DNA of 53,075 nt, from assembly GCA_003427395.1 (NCBI GenBank), contig BFEA01000210.1, forward strand, positions 1,897,177-1,950,251. The letters run 5' to 3'. Origin of the DNA: Chara braunii. Lineage: Eukaryota; Streptophyta; Charophyceae; Charales; Characeae. Position numbers and translations under genes: made by a program. The notes below the pieces were generated by a model. That model was not told where the DNA came from. It made no database searches and worked only from the letters and a program-made list of their open reading frames with translations. Positions 1 to 11,231 of this stretch are shown piece after piece; the first letter of the stretch is position 1; every line of letters begins with the position of its first letter.

Positions 1-18
1 TTTTTTTTTTTTTTTTTT
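1..18 (-). other. poly(A) tail of LINE A (T-run on plus strand)
   Basis: An 18-base T-run at the very start of the window directly follows the LINE A 3' UTR in minus-strand orientation. It is the expected poly(A) tail of a retrotransposed copy and may extend beyond the window. Confidence 0.85.
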
Positions 19-1013
19 AAAGAAAACAGAACCTCTCGGCTCTGGCTCCTGCCATTCTGGGGAGCAACAGTCCGGTTCCTATTCCCCTGGCAAGTCAGAA
101 ATGGATACAATGGAGACACGCTCACGCTCCTCCCCATTATGGCTGGGAGGTCCGAGTGGACAGCATTGATTACTTCCCTAGGGAAGGATGTACCACCCCT
201 CACCCCTGCCTAAGTTAGCCTATAATTTCTACCTTCTGCTTCTACAAGCTGCCTGGCCTCTATCCCTTCCCAACTATGTTCTGTAGAATGGTCCCGTATG
301 GTAGAGCTGAAGTCCAGGGTTATTGTTCCCAGCTCTTCCCTGCTCTAGCGGATGCTCCGTTGCTTTCCAGAAGACTGTCTCCCCTCCTTTTGTTTTACCC
401 AGGGACCCTTGGGCGAGATTGATTGCTTCGCAGTCCATGGATGATTGCCTGACGTCTCGGTATTACTCCCTCCACCGAGCTGATGATCAATTCTTGCGGA
501 TATTGCTATTGCACTTGGAAAGTGCTCCCATGCCGTCTCTAATACCCTGAGCATTACTCACTGCCTTTTACCCTAACCTTGGTTCCTTTTCTCTTTTGTT
601 GGGGGTTGGGCTATCCAGTGCTGTTTGTGAGGGTTAAGGTGTTAAACCCTAAACCCTAGGCCCCTTCTCCCTCTTTATTTTGTGATTATTTTCCTTTCGT
701 TTGATGGTCTCCTTTTATGTTGAACTCTTTGTTTTTAGCAATCTCCCCCTCACCCTGTTATATGTTTACGTTCTTTAGAATGGGACCCCGTTTTTGTCCT
801 GCGTGTGTGGGGTCCTGGTTTGTCTCTTCTTATCTTCCTCCCGTGGCTTGTTCCTTTGCGTTTTCCCCGGGGGTGTTGTTGTTGTCCTCTTGAATGCCTA
901 TTGCCCTTCTTCCATGTCGTTTTCTTCCTCCCCTGAGCTGTCTGTGTCCTGGTGACTGATATCCCAATCCTTGAAGCTTAGGTATCCTTTTCTAATTTTA
1001 GCAATTTTCTTTT
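19..1013 (-). other. LINE A 3' untranslated region
   Basis: About 1 kb between the ORF2 stop and the A-tail with no sustained coding on either strand. It is rich in T on the plus strand. It contains two units of CCCTAAA at 643-660, the plant telomere repeat, which is too short to be more than a curiosity. Confidence 0.6.
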
Positions 1014-4000
1014 TTAGCAGCCATTTTCCTTCGAAGATTTTCTGCTAGCCTTTCTTTTCGTGGGGTCTACTAGTCTTTCCTGTTTTTTTATTTCCTTTTT
1101 CCATTGTGCTCTTATTTCTGTCTCTGCTATTTCCTTTGTTTCCTTCCATTCCTCCTCCTCAGTAGTTTTCAGGTTGCTCAGCGTCCCTTTGCACCTTGAT
1201 CTCCATATGACCCATAATGCTGCTCTTCTCAACAGATCTGCTAGGGTTCTTTCCTCTTCTTCTAGGTCTGAAATTCTCTCTTTCCCCGATAAGAGGTACT
1301 CGGCTTGTAGCGGGAACTGGCTTGAGGATAAGTTGGACCAAGCTGCCTTGACCGTTTTCCATAGGGTGTCTGCGTGGTGGCATTCTATCAAGCCGTGTAT
1401 GAGGGATTCTACCTTGTTTTGGTTGCACATTTTGCAGAGTGCCGATTGTTCAGTTCTGTGCTCGCTCTTTCTTCGTTTATCTAGCCATTCATTGACAGGG
1501 ACTGCCCAGTATAATATTAGCCATTGTAAGCTTCTGAATCTCGTTGGTTTGACTGTGTGCCGATCCTCTGTCCTGTTTCTCTCCCAAATGTTTGCTCCAT
1601 CTTCTAGATATGACTGTGTGCCGATCCTCTGTCCTGTTTCTTATCCTGTAGCCCGTCTTGACTGTGTAGTCTTGTAAGTTGATTAATTTCCTCGCTCTGC
1701 CGCTCTCTTGTTCAACATACCAACCCCATTCTGTTGGGTCTACTTCCAGGTCTCTGATGTCTTTGTCTGGTCTGAAGATTACTCTCTTATCTGGGGTTAT
1801 TCCCTCTTCCCGGGGGTTTGCTTTCCCTCTAAGCCTCCATGTTCTGACCTTTCTCATGCTCTCTATGTTGGCTTCTAGGGTTGTTATGACTTCCTCTCTA
1901 ATTTCGGTTATTGTTTTGTGCTCATCTACTATTTCATGTACTTCGAACTCTGCTGTGTTGTTCTGCTTCTCAACCCGCCTAATGAATTTTAGTGCTACCG
2001 AGGGTGTTAGCTGGCTCTTGTCTGTTGCCCAATCTCCTTTCTGCCATGTGATTTCGCCTTTTAGCGTGGTTCTTCATTCTAGGGGTATGCTGGCCAACAG
2101 ATCGTCCAAGTTTTTTTCGAGGTTTTGGCAGCCCTTTAAGTGTTGTCTCATTTCTGAGGTCGAATTCCACCGCTTTCCCTCTTCATTCTAGAATCCAAAT
2201 GTGTTCTATTTTCCATATCCCGTTTTCGACCCATTTCCTCCACCTTCTCCCCTTGCTTGTTAAGGTCCATGGCTTGTCTCTCTCATCCAGTAGTAGGGGG
2301 TTACCGAAGAGTGGTTGCCTTAGGACTTCTTCTTTTGTTTTTGGCTTTCTCACTTTTTTGGGGAAGGCTTCTCTCCAGTGGTTTATCAGGGTTTTCCAGT
2401 GGTTGCTAGGGGGATCCTTAGTGGTCTGATGGTTTCTGCTTTCTCTTCTACCTTCTGATCTTGGTGTCCATGACGTGTTCATTAACCAATGGTAACCCTC
2501 TATCTGAGAGTCCATTTTGAAGGGTGTTAGATTGCGAATCTGGTACAACGCCATGTCGTGCCACGGCAGTTCCTTGTGTAGGATTAGCCTGATTATCCAT
2601 TTAGTTTGCAGCGCTTTGTATTCATTTACTGGATTTATCAAGCCCAGTCCCCCCTTTTTTGCTGGTCTGGTTATGTATTTCCAGGCTACTTTCGACATGT
2701 AGCTGTCTTTGGCTGGATCCCCTGTCCAGAGATAAGCACCTGCTTTCCTCTTCAGCGTTGAGATGAAGTGTTGGGGAGGGTCCCATATCGATGCGGTGTA
2801 CCAAGCCATGGAGAAGATGGATGTGTTTAGCACTAGGGCTCTTCCTATGAGCGAGGTGTAGACTTTCTGCCAGCCCGAGAGTTTGTTTATGATTTTGGCC
2901 AGTATGTTCGGTCCTATGCTGTCGCTGGTTCCTTCCGCCGAGACTGAGATTCCTAGGAATCTCATGGGTTCTTGAGGACTGATCCATTGTAAGCCTTGTG
3001 TGTGGGTTGACTTTGGGGGGGGAGGTTGTTCAGACAGCCACCACCCCACCGTTTTACCTCAGTTGATTTTCATTTCTGAGGCGAGCTGAAATACTTGCAT
3101 CGCTCTTGTCAGGGCCTGGAAGGATGAGTCGGTGGCTCTGATTAAGACCGTAAGGTCGTCTGCAAAGAGCATGACTGTAGGGAAAGAAATCGCTCTGTCT
3201 GAGTTATCCAGGACTAACCTGTCGATTGTCGGGTCCTTGCGTAAGAAAGCAACTATTGCTTCCATTACGAACAGGAAGATTGGAGCTGCTAACGGGTCGC
3301 CTCGCCTCACCGATCTTGTCATTTTGTAGGTGTCGGATAGATGATCATTTACTTGTACTAGCCCTCTTGCATCCTCGTATAGAACTTTTACCCATCTTCT
3401 GAAGTTTGGGCCTGTTCCCATCCTTTCCATGCTAAGTTGTAGGAAGTCCCAGTTTACTTAATCGTAGGCCTTTTCAAAGTCAAAGAATAATATGGCTGCC
3501 TGCATTCTTTTGTCTCTTATTAATTTGGTTGCCTCATTTAGACATATTACATTGTTTAGTATATACCTACCCGGAATGAACCCAGTTTGGTCTATGTGGA
3601 AGCACTTGTCTGTGACGTTCTTTATGCGGTTAGATAGGGTTTTCGCTAGTATTTTGTAGGCTACTGGCAGTAGAGTGATAGGTCTGTAATTCCTAATGTT
3701 TTCTCTTTCCCCTTTCTTATATAGGAGGGTGACTATCCCCGTGCACAACTCCTCTCCTAGCGATCCTCTTTGGAAGGCTTCTTTGTAAAAATCAAAGAGG
3801 TCGTCCCCTACCACGTGCCATTTTTCTACCCAAAATTCCTTAGTCAGCCTGTCCTTGCCTGGGACCTTGTTGGGTTGCATGCTTCTCAATGCTTCGTAAA
3901 GTTTCTGTTTCGTGATGTCTTTGTCCAGATACATAGCGGCCTCGGGTTTTATGCTAACTTCCAAGTGCTTTAGGAACTTTTCCCTTGTCTGGCGTACTTC

Positions 4001-5433
4001 CGTCTGGTTCTGTTCTACTGCTCTCGATGTGTATAGGTTGCAGTAAAAGTTTGTGGCTGCTTTGAGGATGCCTTCTTGTGTGGATATCACTGTGCCTTGG
4101 TTGTCCTTGAGCCCAAGGATTCGGCTGTTCCTAGAATTTGACTTGATTCGTTGGAAGAAAAACTTGGTCATGGTCTCATTGCTTTCCCAATCTTTCACCC
4201 TTGCCCTTATGGCTAATCCCTGTCTGTTCCAGTCTGCCCATTTCTTGAGTTCCTCTCTTGCCTGCTTGAGTAAAACCTCGTATATCGGTAAGCCAGGGTT
4301 GTCTATTAGGTTGAACTTTGTTGTCTCAACTACTGCTTCTAGCATTTCTTGTCTTGCTTTTCTCTTTTTGGCCTCAAGTCTTGATGCCTTGCTTAGCCAT
4401 TTGCTGACTTCTGTTATTGCTTTCGGTAGTCTGTTTAGAGTCTCTATGTTGGTGTTCTCTAGTTTATGGGATTCTCATACTTGTTTAATCCCCTGCTTGA
4501 AGTGCTCCAGCTTGAGTAACGAGTTGTTGAGCTTGAAGAAGCTCTTGCCTGGTATGTTGTTCATTGATAATGTTAGATGCATCCCTATTTGGTTGTGGTC
4601 AAAACCCCCGTAGAAGAGGATCTTGAAGATTTTTGTGTGCTTTACTGCCCCCTCAAGTGAATCCGATATTAAGTAGTAGTCTATTCTTGAGAAGGAGGTT
4701 CTGCCTTGCGTCGATTTCCGGATGTAGGTGAAGTCCTTTGTCGTAGGATTCAGCATTCTATACGGATCCTTTAAGTTTTTTGCTGTTATGAATTCTAGCA
4801 TTATCTGAGCCCCGGTTTCGTCTGTGGCTTCTCTAGCGTGGGAGATTCTGTCGATGGTTGGTTCTAGCGTGGCGTTCCAGTCCCCTGCTAGTATTAGATG
4901 CCTATCGTTGGGGCATTCTTGCTTTATTAGTTCTAGGAAAGTTCTTCTTTGTGTGTTTGAATTTGGGGCGTAGGTGTTGATTAAAGTTAATTCTTCTTCT
5001 CTGTATGAGAGATCTATTTTTGTCCATCTACCTTCTTGTTCATCCCTGGCGGTGGCCTCTATCCGTAGAATTTGTGCTGCCGACGACTTTTCATGCGCTA
5101 GTGTTAATACTCCAGCCGACCCAGCGTTGGGGTAATTGCCCATGCCGCATGTCTGATATGCCTTAGTCTTCTCAGTATTTCGTTCAGGGCGTTTTGATGC
5201 TCTGTTGCTGCGGTCAGGTGTGTTTCCCGAATGCATAGGATGTTTGGCGGATGGCTATCCATCCATCCCGTCATGTCCACGAAGCTGTACCACTTGGATG
5301 GTGTTGTTAGGATGGTTGCCAACCCTCTTACATTCCATGATCTGATTTCTATCTCTCCCCTGTCCTTGTTGTTGGCTCTTGGAGCTCTGGCTGTTCCGTT
5401 TCCTAGAGCTCCTCTGTCTACAGGCGTTTGCAC
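1014..5433 (-). pseudogene. LINE A ORF2: endonuclease / reverse transcriptase / zf-RVT, broken
   Basis: Reading from 5433 down, the AP-type endonuclease shows WNVRG, an RETH motif carrying the catalytic Glu, NTYAPN, GDWNA, SRIDYYLIS and a final DHNQ. A frameshift at about 5110-5150 splits it. From 5236 to 2183 one frame is kept but is interrupted by stops at 4475-4477, 3458-3460 and 3059-3061. The reverse transcriptase has the finger motif NYRPITLLPVAYK, motif A FFDFEKAYD (Asp near 3480; a stop follows about six codons after it starts), RRGDPLAAPIF, and the catalytic FADD at 3155-3166. The C-terminal zf-RVT finger (Cys-x2-Cys...His-x4-Cys) lies at 1014-1450 after a further frameshift caused by a 61-bp duplication/insertion. 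All catalytic residues are visible, so decay is recent to moderate. Confidence 0.9.
1550..1641. repeat. 31-bp direct repeat with 30-bp filler, inside LINE A ORF2
   Basis: The same 31 bases occur at 1550-1580 and 1611-1641, separated by 30 unrelated bases. The net 61-bp gain is not a multiple of three and shifts the zf-RVT region out of frame. Removing one copy plus the filler in thought restores the reading frame into the zinc finger, so this is a mutation of this copy. Confidence 0.9.
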
Positions 5434-5663
5434 CGGTTAGAGGTTTGTCGGTTTCCTTCAATGTGATAGGTTTAGGACGAGAGGGTAGGGAGCTGTAAGG
5501 GTTCCTGGCTTAGCGAGGGTTCCCTTGTGTCTTCTGTCATTATCTTCAGGGCTTTCTTCAGGCCTTTGATTCCCTTGTCAAAGATCTTTGCGGCGAGCGC
5601 TGTGACCATGCTTGCTGCAGAGAGGATCATTGTTGTTTCTGATCCCAGCGTCGTGAAAGGAAG

Positions 5664-8068
5664 TTATGCTATTTCCCACCATGGTCTCCACTGCAGGTCC
5701 TCTCCCAGAGTGGTGTCTGAGTCATATAGGGCTATGATTGGCCTCGTGTCCAAGCTGGCTCCTTCCGTTGCCTGCCCCCTCTCTCCCAGTTCCTGCACCT
5801 TGAGGGGTTCTCCCGCGAGCCTTGTTGCTATTGGTTTGGCTGCTGGTGCAGCTTTCGAGAGCAACTCGTCCCTGCTCTGGCCTCTTTCCAGCTTCAAAAA
5901 GGCGAAGTTGGGGGAAGCTGCCACTAGCCAATCATTTGTGGCTGCATCCCATTTGATCGGGACTACTGTTCTCGAGGGCAGCAAGGTTCTGCTCTCTTGC
6001 CTTGCTCTTTCCCAGAACGTGAATTGGGTCTGGTCGTTGAGGCCTTCCACTGTTACCGTCTTCAGTCTGAGCTCATCGTTGAGCTGGCTTAACCTTTCCA
6101 CTTGTGACTCCAGCACTTCTGCTTGTAGGACCAGCTGCCTCCTCTCCTCTTCCCTTTTGCTGGTGTCCTCACTTTCTGTTTCCCCTCCTTTGGGTCCAGT
6201 TTGTTCCTTCCTTTTATTTTCTTCTTTTTTCTGCGACTTTTTTTGAGTCTCGTCCTTTTTCCTTCCGTTGTACATTTCCGGGAGGATCGGCATTTTGTAT
6301 CTGTCTTTCCTCCACTTGTCCTCTTTCTTCGCGTTTAGCCCTTGTTCGTTCAAAGCCTGATCTCTCTTGGCTTTGTAGTATTGTTCTGCATACAGGGCCG
6401 ACATCTCCTCTTCCCTCTCGAGCGCCGCATACGGATTTGGTGACAGGGGGAGGATGTGTGGGGGTTCTCCCACTCCCGCTTTCTGCCTGAGTTTTTCCTC
6501 TTCCCTGAAATAGGCCATTTGCAGTTCGAATCTGGCTTCTCTCTCTTTTTTGGCCTTTCGTATGTATTCTTGTGTTGTTTCCTCTATCGCAGCGTCTCCC
6601 CATGGTTCACATTCCTCTTCGCTGCTCTATTCCCTGTCCTCTTCCGGTTCTTCCAACTGGACTCTTTTCGTTGTTGACCCCTTTCGTTCTTCAGGATTCT
6701 TTCTTTTTTCTCCCACCGTCACTTTGTCTTCCTCTCCCTGTGCTTGTTGATCTGCGTTGGTTTTTCTTGTGGCTGTGACCGTACAGTCCAGATCCATCCC
6801 TGCTGTTTCCCCTTGCTGCTGCATCTGTGTCTTTAGTGGTCCTCTCCTTGAATATGTAGCCAGCAGCTGGTTTTCACCTGTTTCTATCTCCATTTGTCTT
6901 TCTGTTCTTCGCTTCTCTCTCTCCAAAATTCTCTTTTTGCCATTTCGCCTGTTTCGTTGAGGTCCGTAATCAGGTCTTTGAGGCAGCGTTCTTCCTGCAT
7001 TTTTTCCAGGTTTAGGACTGGGTCCCTTGTGAAGTTCTTTGCTGATTTCTTCTCCATCTTCATTGTGTGCCATCTGCTGTCCGAGGGAGGGTAGACGTCA
7101 GGCCTGGGTGTTCGTTCCCCTTCCAAGACCCAGACTCAGTCTGGGTTTGGAAGGTTGTCGTTGAAGACCCAGCCAATGTATTGAGGGTTTCTTACGTACC
7201 TTCCACTTCAGTCAGGCTCGTCTGTTTTAGTGGTTTGGGTTTGGCTGTCTCGATGTTTTTTGGACAGCGGGGGTTAGTCCCCAAGTGCCCTCTTTGCCTG
7301 CATTTGAAGCACAGTGGGTTGCCTTTTGAGGACACTGTGACTTTGATGGTTCTGTCTCTCACAACAAAGTACCAGTGATCCGGCAGTTGAGGAGGGATGT
7401 CGTTGTTGAGATCTAGGCACACTGTCATGGTGTTGTGCTGAGGGATCAGGAAGTCAGGCGTTGCAATGATCCAGTCGACCACTTTGAATTGGCCGTACTC
7501 TATTTGCAGGCGCTGTTTGATCCCCCCGTGGAGACCCTCGTGAACGTTGTCAAATTGTACCCAAAAGTACTTCTTCATGAGCTCCTGTCTATATCTTGAA
7601 GGTGTCATTTGGAAAGGAGTGTCCGGTTTCCATGGGTGCACTGTAACCACTGAAGAATTGTAGGTGAAGGTTTTGTTCCTCATAAAATCTGCATAAGATG
7701 GGTCCCCGCAGATGATCATGATCACGTTCCTGGTATGCGGATGGAACGAGATTTTTGGTTCATCTCCTTGCACTGGTTCCAAGCTTTTGAGCTTGTCCCA
7801 TATCCACTTTAGTTTGGCCGGGCGATTTAGTTCTTGGCTCTTCTTGGAGAAGGTGAAAAGCACTGCATGCTTTTCATGAAACTCGTCCAGTTTCTGGATG
7901 TGTTCTTTCAGGTATTCGTATACCACTGTTTCTTCTCTTTTGTTCTTCGTATACCACTGTTTCTTCTCTTTTGTTCTTCTCCACTTCCACATATTTCACC
8001 GATTTAACCAGCTCCGTTTTGGTTTGTTCCGCCAACCAGTTTTGAGTCCCGATTCCCATCCCTTCCAT
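5664..8068 (-). pseudogene. LINE A ORF1: gag-like RNA-binding protein with zinc knuckle, frameshifted
   Basis: The likely start is at 8068 (protein begins MEGMGIGTQNW). A 31-bp tandem duplication at 7915-7976 shifts the frame, and the main body runs 7992-7192. This part resembles the gag-like domain of plant LINE ORF1 proteins and ends in a Cys/His cluster, CFKCRQRGHLGTNPRC, which reads C-x2-C-x4-H-x6-C, two residues longer than the usual last spacing. Further pieces at 7126-6627 and 6518-5664 are charged, Lys/Glu-rich and probably coiled-coil (about residues 120-170 of the last piece). Role by family: RNA binding and particle assembly. The separate frames suggest several small indels. It lies upstream of ORF2 on the same strand, with a gap of about 230 bases. 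Confidence 0.75.
7915..7976. repeat. 31-bp perfect tandem duplication in LINE A ORF1
   Basis: Two adjacent perfect 31-base units (7915-7945 and 7946-7976). As 31 is not a multiple of three, the duplication separates the ORF1 N-terminus from its body. The perfect identity implies a recent event. Confidence 0.93.
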
Positions 8069-10255
8069 TTTGTTCTCTATGTCGATCTTCCCCTGTATTC
8101 TTTTGTTTGTATTCTAAACAGGAGTTACTCTAGAGAAGGCTGAGTTTTCCCTCTCCCAGGGCAGGCGGGGGTTGATGTCAGGCGTGAATGTGGGTTGTTG
8201 TTGAGTCAGCTTGAAGCCCTCACCGGGGATGATTCCCAGGTGTAAGGGAATTTAGCCGGTCGAGGTGTGAGATTTCCTGCGGGTAAACTTCACGCTTTTG
8301 CCTGGGCCTGGGGTTGTTGGAAGATTCCTTGCCCCGTCGGTTCCTTGTCCCCCTCGTTGCTTCCTTATTCCAAGCTGCTTTGTGGAGGCTAGTGTGTGCA
8401 CGTGGCCCGGTTGTGATCTTTAAGAGCGCCCCTGTGAAAAGTCTCCGTCTGAGACCGTTGCCCACTCCTGCGACCCTAAAACCGGATGCGTTCAATCTTT
8501 GGTATTGAGGTGAGAGAGACGAGCTTTCTTATTGTGAGTGATAAACATATGATTAATCAAATAATTAATTAAGTTATTAATTAAAGAATTTATTGACTAA
8601 TTAAAGGAGTGAAATAATCATTGGCATTGAGGTAAGAGAATCAAACTTTCTTATTGTGCGTGATAAATAAATGGTTAATCCAATACTTAATTAAATAAAT
8701 GATTGAAAAAATTTGTTGAATAATCAACATAATTAAATAGTAGGTGTAAAAAGGATGGACTGCTTTCAATCAATCGATGATATGGTTTGGATTTTACTCT
8801 TATTCGCGGTTATGTTCTTCCCCTCTTTCTCCCTTCATTTGACGTTGTGTGTGCAGGTGTGGTTGATTCTCCGTCTCTCCTTTTGAGTGTTGTTCGTGTT
8901 CGTCTATGCTTCTCTCTGAGCTTTTAGCTTTTCTTAATCAATGTCATTTTAGACCTGCTCGGGAGTACCCTGGACCACGTCTTATTTCGATGTTTTATTT
9001 CCTACGGTATCTCTCTGAATCATGACGCGCACGGTTTCTTGTCGTGATAGGCTTTGTCCTAAATGTTCTGAGCTCTTGGCGTGGCTCCTCTCTTGCTTCC
9101 AAAACCTCTTGATTTTGCTGGTGGCTGACGCTGTCCTGCTCTTGAGAGTTTGGGTTTTCTTCCGTACTTGCGGTGTTTTGCCTCTACCGCTTCCCTTTGT
9201 CCCTTGCGACTGTTGGGGATTGGGCGGGGGTCTTTTGTTCTTACCTTTGTTTCCCCGATGAGGCGTTCTGACCTTGTGAGTTGTGGTGTAGGTCGCAATG
9301 CTGTTCCCTGTGTAGGTCGCAATGATGGCGTTGGAAGTGCGTTTTCTTCTCCCCCTCTTCTCGGTGTTTGCTTGGCGACGGTTGTCCCTTTCCCTTGATT
9401 GGAAATGTGGAGCGCGCTCCCTCCTTTCTCTCTCCTTTTCCTTTCCTCTTCCCTTCTCTCCTCCCTTCTTTGTCCTTTTCTGCCCGCGGGTCCTTCCCTA
9501 TTCCTTGTTTTCCCTTCAGAGTACCTTCTCGCCTGCTTCTCCCCCTCTTTCTTGTCCTCTCTTGCTCTTTGAGTCCCTCGGTGGGTCCACACTTCGAGGC
9601 GAGGCGTCGAGTGTCGAGGCGCGAGTTCGATCCTCATTCCTCTTCTCTTCGCCCTCTTACAAGGCTGTCATGAGACGCTGTGCTCGCTGCGCGCGTTCTA
9701 CTGGTTCCCGCTGTGAGCAGCTGTGTTCGATGACATGCCTCTTTTGGGAAAACCGAGCATATTCGTTTCCCTGCTCTTTGTCCTCGATTGTATTGTCCTT
9801 TCCTCTACTTAGGTACTCTGCGATTGACCTCGATTGCTCCTCGCTCCGCTTCCCTTTTCCCTTCTACTCAACGTTTTGGTCCGTCTTCTTTGTCGCTTGC
9901 CGTGATTGGAAACACCCTGGAGAGCTTGTCCGTTTTCCTCCCCACTTACTTCGGGACTGTTGTCCTTTCCTCCGCCTAGGTTTCTCACATTCGCCCTTGT
10001 AGCTCATTGCCCATCATCTATTTGCCCGCCCTTCCTTCGTCTTTACCCTTCTTTCGTGCTCTTTGTCGTGAACGGCCACGCCCGAAGGCGCGGCGAGGCA
10101 AGGCGTGGGCTTGCCCCCTACTTCCCGCTCTTCGTCTTCCTTTTCGAAAAGGGATATGGCGCGCGTCTGCAAACGCGCGTGGCGTGAGGTTTCCCGCCGG
10201 TTGAGGGCCGTTCGCGGGCCTGCGGGCTCGGGAGCTTGGCGCTGTGAGTGAGTGA
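8069..10255. other. gene-free, pyrimidine-rich stretch
   Basis: No supported gene. 8.1-8.5 kb may be LINE A 5' UTR. 8.5-8.75 kb is an AT-rich tandem duplication. From 8.8 to 10.2 kb the plus strand is strongly C/T-rich, giving long but low-complexity reading frames on both strands (Ser/Phe/Leu-rich on plus, Arg/Glu-rich on minus) that I do not accept as genes. A 15-base word is repeated at 9286-9300 and 9310-9324. Confidence 0.6.
8491..8735. repeat. AT-rich tandem duplication, period about 122 bp
   Basis: Two imperfect units begin near 8491 and 8613. Each contains the words ATTGAGGT and CTTTCTTATTGTG followed by a run of TTAATT-type sequence. The copies differ at many positions, so the duplication is old. 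Confidence 0.75.
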
Positions 10256-10281
10256 GTTAGCGCTTACCGGGCAGCGCTAAC
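10256..10281. repeat. perfect 9-bp hairpin
   Basis: GTTAGCGCT and AGCGCTAAC form a perfect 9-bp stem around the 8-base loop TACCGGGC. The loop region shares TTACCGGGCAGC with the box found three times in the hammerhead element just downstream. Confidence 0.8.
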
Positions 10282-10375
10282 GCCTTGTTTTTTATTTTTA
10301 TCCTTTGATTCAGTGTAAATATTTTTTGTAAAACACTGAAAGAAATAATAATACTGTGAAACAAAGTGTCATTCT

Positions 10376-10571
10376 CGGTCTTTGTGTTAGCCAGACCCCC
10401 ACTGGCGGCCCGAACCCTATACCCTAACCATTAGGGGCAAGGGGCAACATGAAATCTCCCCTTCACAGAGAGAGGAAACTATGCTTGCTGGGGTCCCCTC
10501 TAGATAGTCTTAGGAGTAGGTAGTGGAAGGTAAAAGAAACAGAAGTTGAGAGAAGAATATAGAAAAAAAAA
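10376..10571 (+). mobile_element. poly(A) retroposon (family R2), 5'-truncated, with target-site duplication
   Basis: A 196-bp body ends in an A-run (10562-10574) and is flanked by the direct repeat AAAGTGTCATTCT at 10363-10375 and 10572-10584, a clear target-site duplication with some A ambiguity. Its body (GTGTTAGCCAGACCCCCACT ... GGGGTCCCCTCTAGATAGTC) matches copies near 36.9, 47.7 and 48.6 kb. It is shorter at the 5' end than the 36.7-kb copy, as expected for LINE-mobilised elements. There is no coding capacity and I see no clear tRNA head, so the origin of the family is unknown. Confidence 0.85.
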
Positions 10572-10700
10572 AAAGTGTCATTCTGGTTTGTCTGTCTCTT
10601 TGCCTGTCTGTCCTTTCATTTTTCTTTTCTTTGCTCATCTTATTTCTTCTTCTACTTCACGTGCGCATGCTCTTAGTCAATAGTTCTGTGACAATATATA

Positions 10701-10847
10701 CTGCCCGGTAAACCGTAGGCAGAGAGAGATATATATAAGGGTTCGGTTCAGCCTCCTGATGAGTGGGTGAAACTCCGACGAAACAGTTTGCCACAGCCCC
10801 TCGTTTGTTGTCCTCTTCTCCCTCTCTGCCTACGGTTTACCGGGCAG
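10701..10847. repeat. 26-bp perfect inverted repeat around the first hammerhead
   Basis: CTGCCCGGTAAACCGTAGGC plus AGAGAG (10701-10726) is the exact reverse complement of 10822-10847. The box is itself nearly palindromic (CTGCC-TA-CGGT-TT-ACCG-GGCAG) and occurs a third time at 11322-11347. The RNA could fold into a hairpin with the degenerate hammerhead in its loop. Confidence 0.9.
10745..10791 (+). ncRNA. degenerate hammerhead, 3' half only
   Basis: Core CTGATGA, a stem II with one G-G mismatch (GTGGG against CCGAC), and GAAACAGTTTGC match the complete ribozyme 500 bp downstream. The 5' strand of stem III, the cleavage triplet and the GAGG strand of stem I are missing: upstream is AT-rich sequence instead. 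It should not self-cleave. Confidence 0.85.
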
Positions 10848-11231
10848 CTCTGTTTGACTATATATACCACGACTTCGCTAGCACCCTGCTATGGTATCCT
10901 CCGGTCAGGTCGAGCGGCAGTGGTCGGGGCTGTCCCTACGCGGCCATGCTGTGCCTCTAGTGCCAGCGGCGTGTCTGGAGTGTATTCGTTGGCTGTGACA
11001 GACCTTTCTTTCGTTTCGTGGGTGTTTTGCTTGCTTGTGATGGGGTGTGAACCGACAGTCTGTAGAGTTTTCCATCTGGTGTGGGTGAGTGATAGTCTGC
11101 TTTGACATTTGCCACAGGTACTTTGAGGGCAGTGGCTGGTGCCCACCTCAGGTTATCAGTTGTCGGGCAGTCGTTGATGCTTAACCACAGCTGGGGTTAA
11201 GGTGGATTATCACTTACAGTTAGGGGATTCT

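Larger units (their letters stand above)
1..8068 (-). mobile_element. LINE A: near full-length, decayed non-LTR retrotransposon
   Basis: A two-ORF non-LTR retrotransposon read on the minus strand. It starts near 8.07 kb with a zinc-knuckle ORF1, continues with ORF2 (AP-type endonuclease, reverse transcriptase, zf-RVT finger), and ends in a poly(A) tail seen as the T-run at the window edge. Such elements copy themselves by target-primed reverse transcription: ORF2 nicks DNA and reverse-transcribes the RNA, and ORF1 binds RNA. The zf-RVT finger after the RT is typical of plant LINEs. The copy is dead, with at least three in-frame stops in ORF2 and several frameshifts. The 5' boundary is unclear because no target-site duplication can be tested when the 3' flank lies outside the window. 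Confidence 0.9.

Noticed and set aside
643-660. Chromosome-end or interstitial telomere
   Set aside because: Only two repeat units, inside a LINE 3' UTR.
1060-2191. Long plus-strand open frames over 1060-2191
   Set aside because: They are antisense to the LINE A zf-RVT and RT region, are Ser/Leu/Phe-rich and show no domain. Shadows of the minus-strand ORF2.
9059-9637. 192-codon Arg/Glu-rich frame on minus and 226-codon Ser/Phe/Leu-rich frame on plus (9322-10002)
   Set aside because: Both are products of the C/T-rich composition of the region. No domain and no start context that favours either.
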